Notes under the pieces: generated by a model
Seen by the model: the letters and a program-made list of their open reading frames with translations, nothing else
Told to the model about the DNA's origin: nothing
The model's database searches: none
Made by a program: the position numbers and the translations under genes
Part shown: positions 6,600-7,348 of the stretch, piece by piece
How the letters are laid out: each line of letters opens with the position of its first letter
Position numbering within the stretch: the stretch's first letter is position 1
Assembly (NCBI GenBank): GCA_900551395.1
Contig: URVX01000053.1
Coordinates: 1-7,348, forward strand
Source: an uncultured Subdoligranulum sp.
Lineage (GTDB): Bacteria; Bacillota; Clostridia; Christensenellales; CAG-314
Direction of reading: 5' to 3'
Length of the DNA stretch: 7,348 bases

Positions 6600-6634
6600 A
6601 CGGTCTCCCTTTTTCGGGGAGACCGTAGGTTTTT
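6600..6634 (-). terminator. Bidirectional intrinsic terminator between folT and the MFS gene
   Basis: A perfect 10-bp stem (ACGGTCTCCC at 6600-6609 with GGGAGACCGT at 6617-6626) begins about 30 bases after the folT stop. On the minus strand it is followed by eight T residues (complement of 6593-6600; the outermost A-T pair is shared), an excellent terminator for the gene at 6634-7348. On the plus strand the hairpin is followed by AGG then five T, a weaker but usable end for folT. Confidence 0.92.
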
Positions 6635-7348
6635 CAGGCGATTTTTTTGGCCGTTTTTTTGTAAACAACCATGAGAATAATCGGAACTAAGCAGGTTAGC
6701 GCAGCCATGACCAGGCTTGCCGAAAAGCTTCCGGTTGACTCGGTCAAAAGGCCGCTCAACCAGTTGAAAACGACGGAGGAAAAGCCCAGTCCCAGCATTG
6801 CTATGCCGTAATTCGTGCCGCTGTAGCGCGCGCCGCCTATGTCCGTTGTCATGGCGGGGAATGTTGCCGACGGTCCTCCGTAAGCGAAAGCCGTAAGAGC
6901 TATGACCACGACAAACAAAGCTCCCCGCGCCCATATAAGGGCTGTCGCGCACGCCGCGGTAAGCGCCGCGAGAAAAATTATCGTGCCTGTGCGCCCGATT
7001 TTGTCCGAAGCCGTAGCCATGCCCAGACGTCCTGCCGCGTTGGCTATCCCTGTGATACTGACGGTAATTACGGCGAGGCTTTCGGACAGTCCGCGCTCCA
7101 TACCGAGGCTTTTTATCACCGGGACGACTATGTTCCAGGTTGCGTTGATGAAAAAGCAGCTTAGAGCTATGCACCAGAAGGGCACGAGCTTCATTGTCTG
7201 CAGGGGAGTCAGACCGCTTGCGTGGGATACCTTCAGCTCGGTTTCCGTTTCCTGCCCGGACTGTTGTCGGTTTTGCAGGTTGTCGGGAAGTCTCACGAAA
7301 CAGCACGCCGTCACGGTTACTGCCAAAAAGACTCCCGCAAGCGTCATG
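6634..7348 (-). CDS. Major facilitator superfamily transporter, OFA-like (N-terminal part outside window)
   Basis: The C-terminal roughly 238 residues of a 12-helix MFS permease are present; the frame stays open to the window edge. The in-frame ATG at 7347 falls inside a membrane helix (TLAGVFLAVTV), so it is internal. In order, the fragment shows the end of the first six-helix bundle, a polar central cytoplasmic loop rich in Gln and Glu, then six helices. The loop between the second and third of these carries GRLGMATASDKIGR, the motif-A-like repeat of the second half. The stretch AYGGPSATFPAMTTDIGG followed by GTNYGIAMLG resembles the oxalate/formate antiporter (OFA) branch, where YG..S.FPA.TAD and G.NYG are typical. 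The substrate is probably a small organic anion, but OFA members are diverse and substrate cannot be assigned. It ends at TGA (6634-6636) with a strong terminator. MFS is sure; OFA is moderately sure. Confidence 0.85.
   Translation of the reverse strand, partial: MTLAGVFLAVTVTACCFVRLPDNLQNRQQSGQETETELKVSHASGLTPLQTMKLVPFWCIALSCFFINATWNIVVPVIKSLGMERGLSESLAVITVSITGIANAAGRLGMATASDKIGRTGTIIFLAALTAACATALIWARGALFVVVIALTAFAYGGPSATFPAMTTDIGGARYSGTNYGIAMLGLGFSSVVFNWLSGLLTESTGSFSASLVMAALTCLVPIILMVVYKKTAKKIA

Noticed and set aside
6506..7306. Minus-strand open frame of 266 codons overlapping the MFS gene and the 3' end of folT.
   Set aside because: It crosses the terminator at 6600-6626 and the end of folT, is rich in Arg and Gly, and competes with a clear membrane-protein frame.

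Overview
The window looks like ordinary chromosomal DNA from a low-profile Bacillota lineage, most likely a member of the Clostridia. I infer this from three things: a tetrahydrofolate-type riboswitch in front of an ECF-transporter S component, a DUF421/DUF4363 membrane-protein gene pair, and strong AGGAGG-type ribosome binding sites with intrinsic terminators. Base composition is roughly balanced. I see no insertion sequence, phage gene, CRISPR array, tRNA or rRNA.

Layout from left to right. Positions 1-1664 (+) hold the 3' part of uvrB; about the first hundred codons lie outside the window. uvrA follows after 12 bases (1677-4496, +) and is complete. Together they supply the damage-recognition half of nucleotide excision repair. 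A strong symmetrical terminator (4505-4532) separates uvrA from two genes converging on it from the minus strand: a DUF421 (YetF-like) membrane protein (4998-5681) and a DUF4363 small membrane-anchored protein (4627-5001). Their coding regions overlap by 4 bases, so they form an operon.

Upstream of DUF421, and pointing away from it, is the most informative non-coding stretch. It holds a near-consensus sigma-A promoter (TTTACA, 17 bp, TATAAT), a THF riboswitch aptamer at about 5758-5857, and a long leader ending in a hairpin that buries the ribosome binding site of the next gene. That gene (5971-6570, +) encodes a FolT-like substrate-binding S component of an energy-coupling-factor transporter. 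The expected circuit is that folate sufficiency is sensed by the leader RNA and shuts off folate uptake. A second strong bidirectional terminator (6600-6626) separates folT from a convergent, truncated major-facilitator transporter gene (6634-7348, -) that resembles the oxalate/formate antiporter group.

No clearly new biological system is visible. The observations most worth a second look are the folT leader, where several mutually exclusive pairings touch the 3' edge of the aptamer and could give either transcriptional or translational control, and the uncharacterised DUF421/DUF4363 pair.
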